From assembly GCA_030745875.1 (NCBI GenBank), contig JASLNT010000114.1, forward strand, positions 1 through 64,000: DNA of 64,000 bases. Reading direction: 5' to 3'. Positions 63,246 through 64,000 of this stretch are shown here, one piece after another; positions within the stretch are counted from its first letter, which is position 1, and every line of letters begins with the position of its first letter. The translations under genes and the position numbers were made by a program. The notes below the pieces were generated by a model. The model was given only the letters and a program-made list of their open reading frames with translations, was not told the origin of the DNA and ran no database searches. This DNA is from Phycisphaerae bacterium. Its GTDB lineage: Bacteria; Planctomycetota; Phycisphaerae; SM23-33.

Positions 63246-64000
63246 ATGAGCGTACTGGACCAGTTGCGTGAAATGACGGTCATTGTCGAGGACACCGGGG
63301 ACATCGATTCGATCAGGCGCGACAAGCCCCGTGACGCGACGACAAACCCATCGCTGTTGTTGGCCGCAGCCCAGCTGCCGCAGTATCAGCATCTCGTCGA
63401 CGATGCTGTCGCATGGGGCGGGGTCGACGTGTCGGACCTGCAAGCCGATATGGGACCGTGTCTGGAGAGGCTGGCGGTGAATTTCGCGACCGAGATTCTC
63501 TCGATTATTCCCGGCCGTGTTTCGGTTGAAGTCGACGCGACGCTGTCGTTCGACACCGCCGCAACCGTAGACGCCGCACGACGCCTCATCGCAATGTTCG
63601 CCGACCAGCAGATCGACCGCTCGCGGATATTAATAAAGATAGCTTCGACATGGGAGGGAATCGCGGCGGCTAGACAGCTTGAAGGCGAGGGGATTCACTG
63701 CAACCTCACGCTGCTGTTCAGCTTTGCCCAGGCTGTTGTGTGCGCCGAAGCAGGCGTAACGCTGATATCGCCTTTCGTCGGACGGATACTCGATTGGCAC
63801 AAAGCTGCTCGCGGCGTCGACAGCATTCCTCCCGCCGAAGATCCCGGCGTGCTGTCGGTCGCGCATATCTTCAACTACTACAAACGATTTGGTTATGACA
63901 CTGAGATCATGGGCGCAAGCTTCCGCAACACCGGCGAGATTATCGAACTTGCCGGCTGCGACCTGCTTACGATCTCGCCGAAACTGCTTGCCGAACTCGA
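63246..64000 (+). CDS. tal: Transaldolase (runs off the right edge)
   Basis: The first 251 residues of a cytoplasmic enzyme of the pentose-phosphate pathway that moves a dihydroxyacetone unit between sugar phosphates. DATTNPSLL near residue 31 and the Schiff-base Lys131 in [12 protein letters not shown] match TalB-type enzymes (Lys132 in E. coli). [12 protein letters not shown] and [11 protein letters not shown] follow. AAAGGGAA lies six bases before the ATG at 63246. Its place after the pectin genes suits the use of pentoses and uronic-acid products, but it has a 90-base gap and may have its own promoter. Confidence 0.95.
   Translation, partial: MSVLDQLREMTVIVEDTGDIDSIRRDKPRDATTNPSLLLAAAQLPQYQHLVDDAVAWGGVDVSDLQADMGPCLERLAVNFATEILSIIPGRVSVEVDATLSFDTAATVDAARRLIAMFADQQIDRSRILIKIASTWEGIAAARQLEGEGIHCNLTLLFSFAQAVVCAEAGVTLISPFVGRILDWHKAARGVDSIPPAEDPGVLSVAHIFNYYKRFGYDTEIMGASFRNTGEIIELAGCDLLTISPKLLAEL

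Overview
The window looks like chromosomal DNA of a Planctomycetota bacterium, most likely class Phycisphaerae or a close relative. This rests on gene content, not on a marker tree. Indicators are many secreted polysaccharide-degrading enzymes, PEP-CTERM sorting signals, secreted formylglycine-enzyme-like (SUMF1) proteins, HzsA-related cytochrome proteins, an ECF sigma/FecR pair and loosely packed genes of moderately high GC. I saw no rRNA, tRNA, CRISPR array, insertion sequence or prophage.

Layout. 1-8 kb: the tail of an HzsA-like protein, a GH78 rhamnosidase, then three secreted proteins on the minus strand, one a papain-like cysteine-peptidase lipoprotein. 8-16 kb: a heparinase II/III-like protein, a PQQ-type beta-propeller, an FGE-VWA fusion and a GH127 arabinofuranosidase with a charged tail. 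15.7-19 kb: a VapBC toxin-antitoxin pair, an alpha-toroid protein and a PEP-CTERM protein. 19-24 kb: housekeeping genes truD and gyrB, a small TPR gene, and a nucleotidyltransferase module with an overlapping partner. 24.4-29 kb: a PEP-CTERM remnant and an operon of ECF sigma factor, FecR protein with an internal duplication and membrane methyltransferase-like protein, followed by a strongly A-tract-phased intergenic stretch. 29-35 kb: sialidase, pyruvate decarboxylase, a mutarotase-like lipoprotein and small unknowns. 35-43 kb: rmuC, an FMN-binding TPR protein, der, a LEA/WHy lipoprotein, a WG-HEAT protein and a WD40-like protein. 43-47.5 kb: a tight cluster of aminotransferase, ADP-ribosylglycohydrolase, GNAT and a secreted toroid enzyme-like protein. 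47.5-53.5 kb: a complete HzsA-like protein and a 1000-residue glycosidase-like protein with a discoidin domain. 53.7-58 kb: a leucine-rich-repeat protein, a DedA/TVP38 membrane protein and a second FGE protein. 58-64 kb: an esterase/GH105-PL22/beta-propeller operon and the start of transaldolase.

How the genes work together. GH78, GH127, GH105-PL22, the esterase and the toroid enzymes fit breakdown of pectin-like (rhamnogalacturonan, arabinan) and other acidic or branched polysaccharides. Transaldolase and pyruvate decarboxylase fit pentose use and fermentation downstream. Most exported enzymes have signal peptides and Shine-Dalgarno sites. In contrast, several cytoplasmic or housekeeping genes (der, rmuC, the TPR gene, the nucleotidyltransferase partner) and two exported ones (the LEA lipoprotein and the toroid protein) have a good -35/-10 pair whose -10 lies only 6-10 bases before the ATG, which suggests leaderless mRNAs.

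The most interesting candidates are this leaderless promoter class, the helically phased A/T-tracts before gyrB and before the sialidase gene, the duplicated FecR C-terminus with EF-hand-like loops, the GH105-PL22 fusion, a GH78 with altered catalytic signature, and the small-partner/nucleotidyltransferase module.
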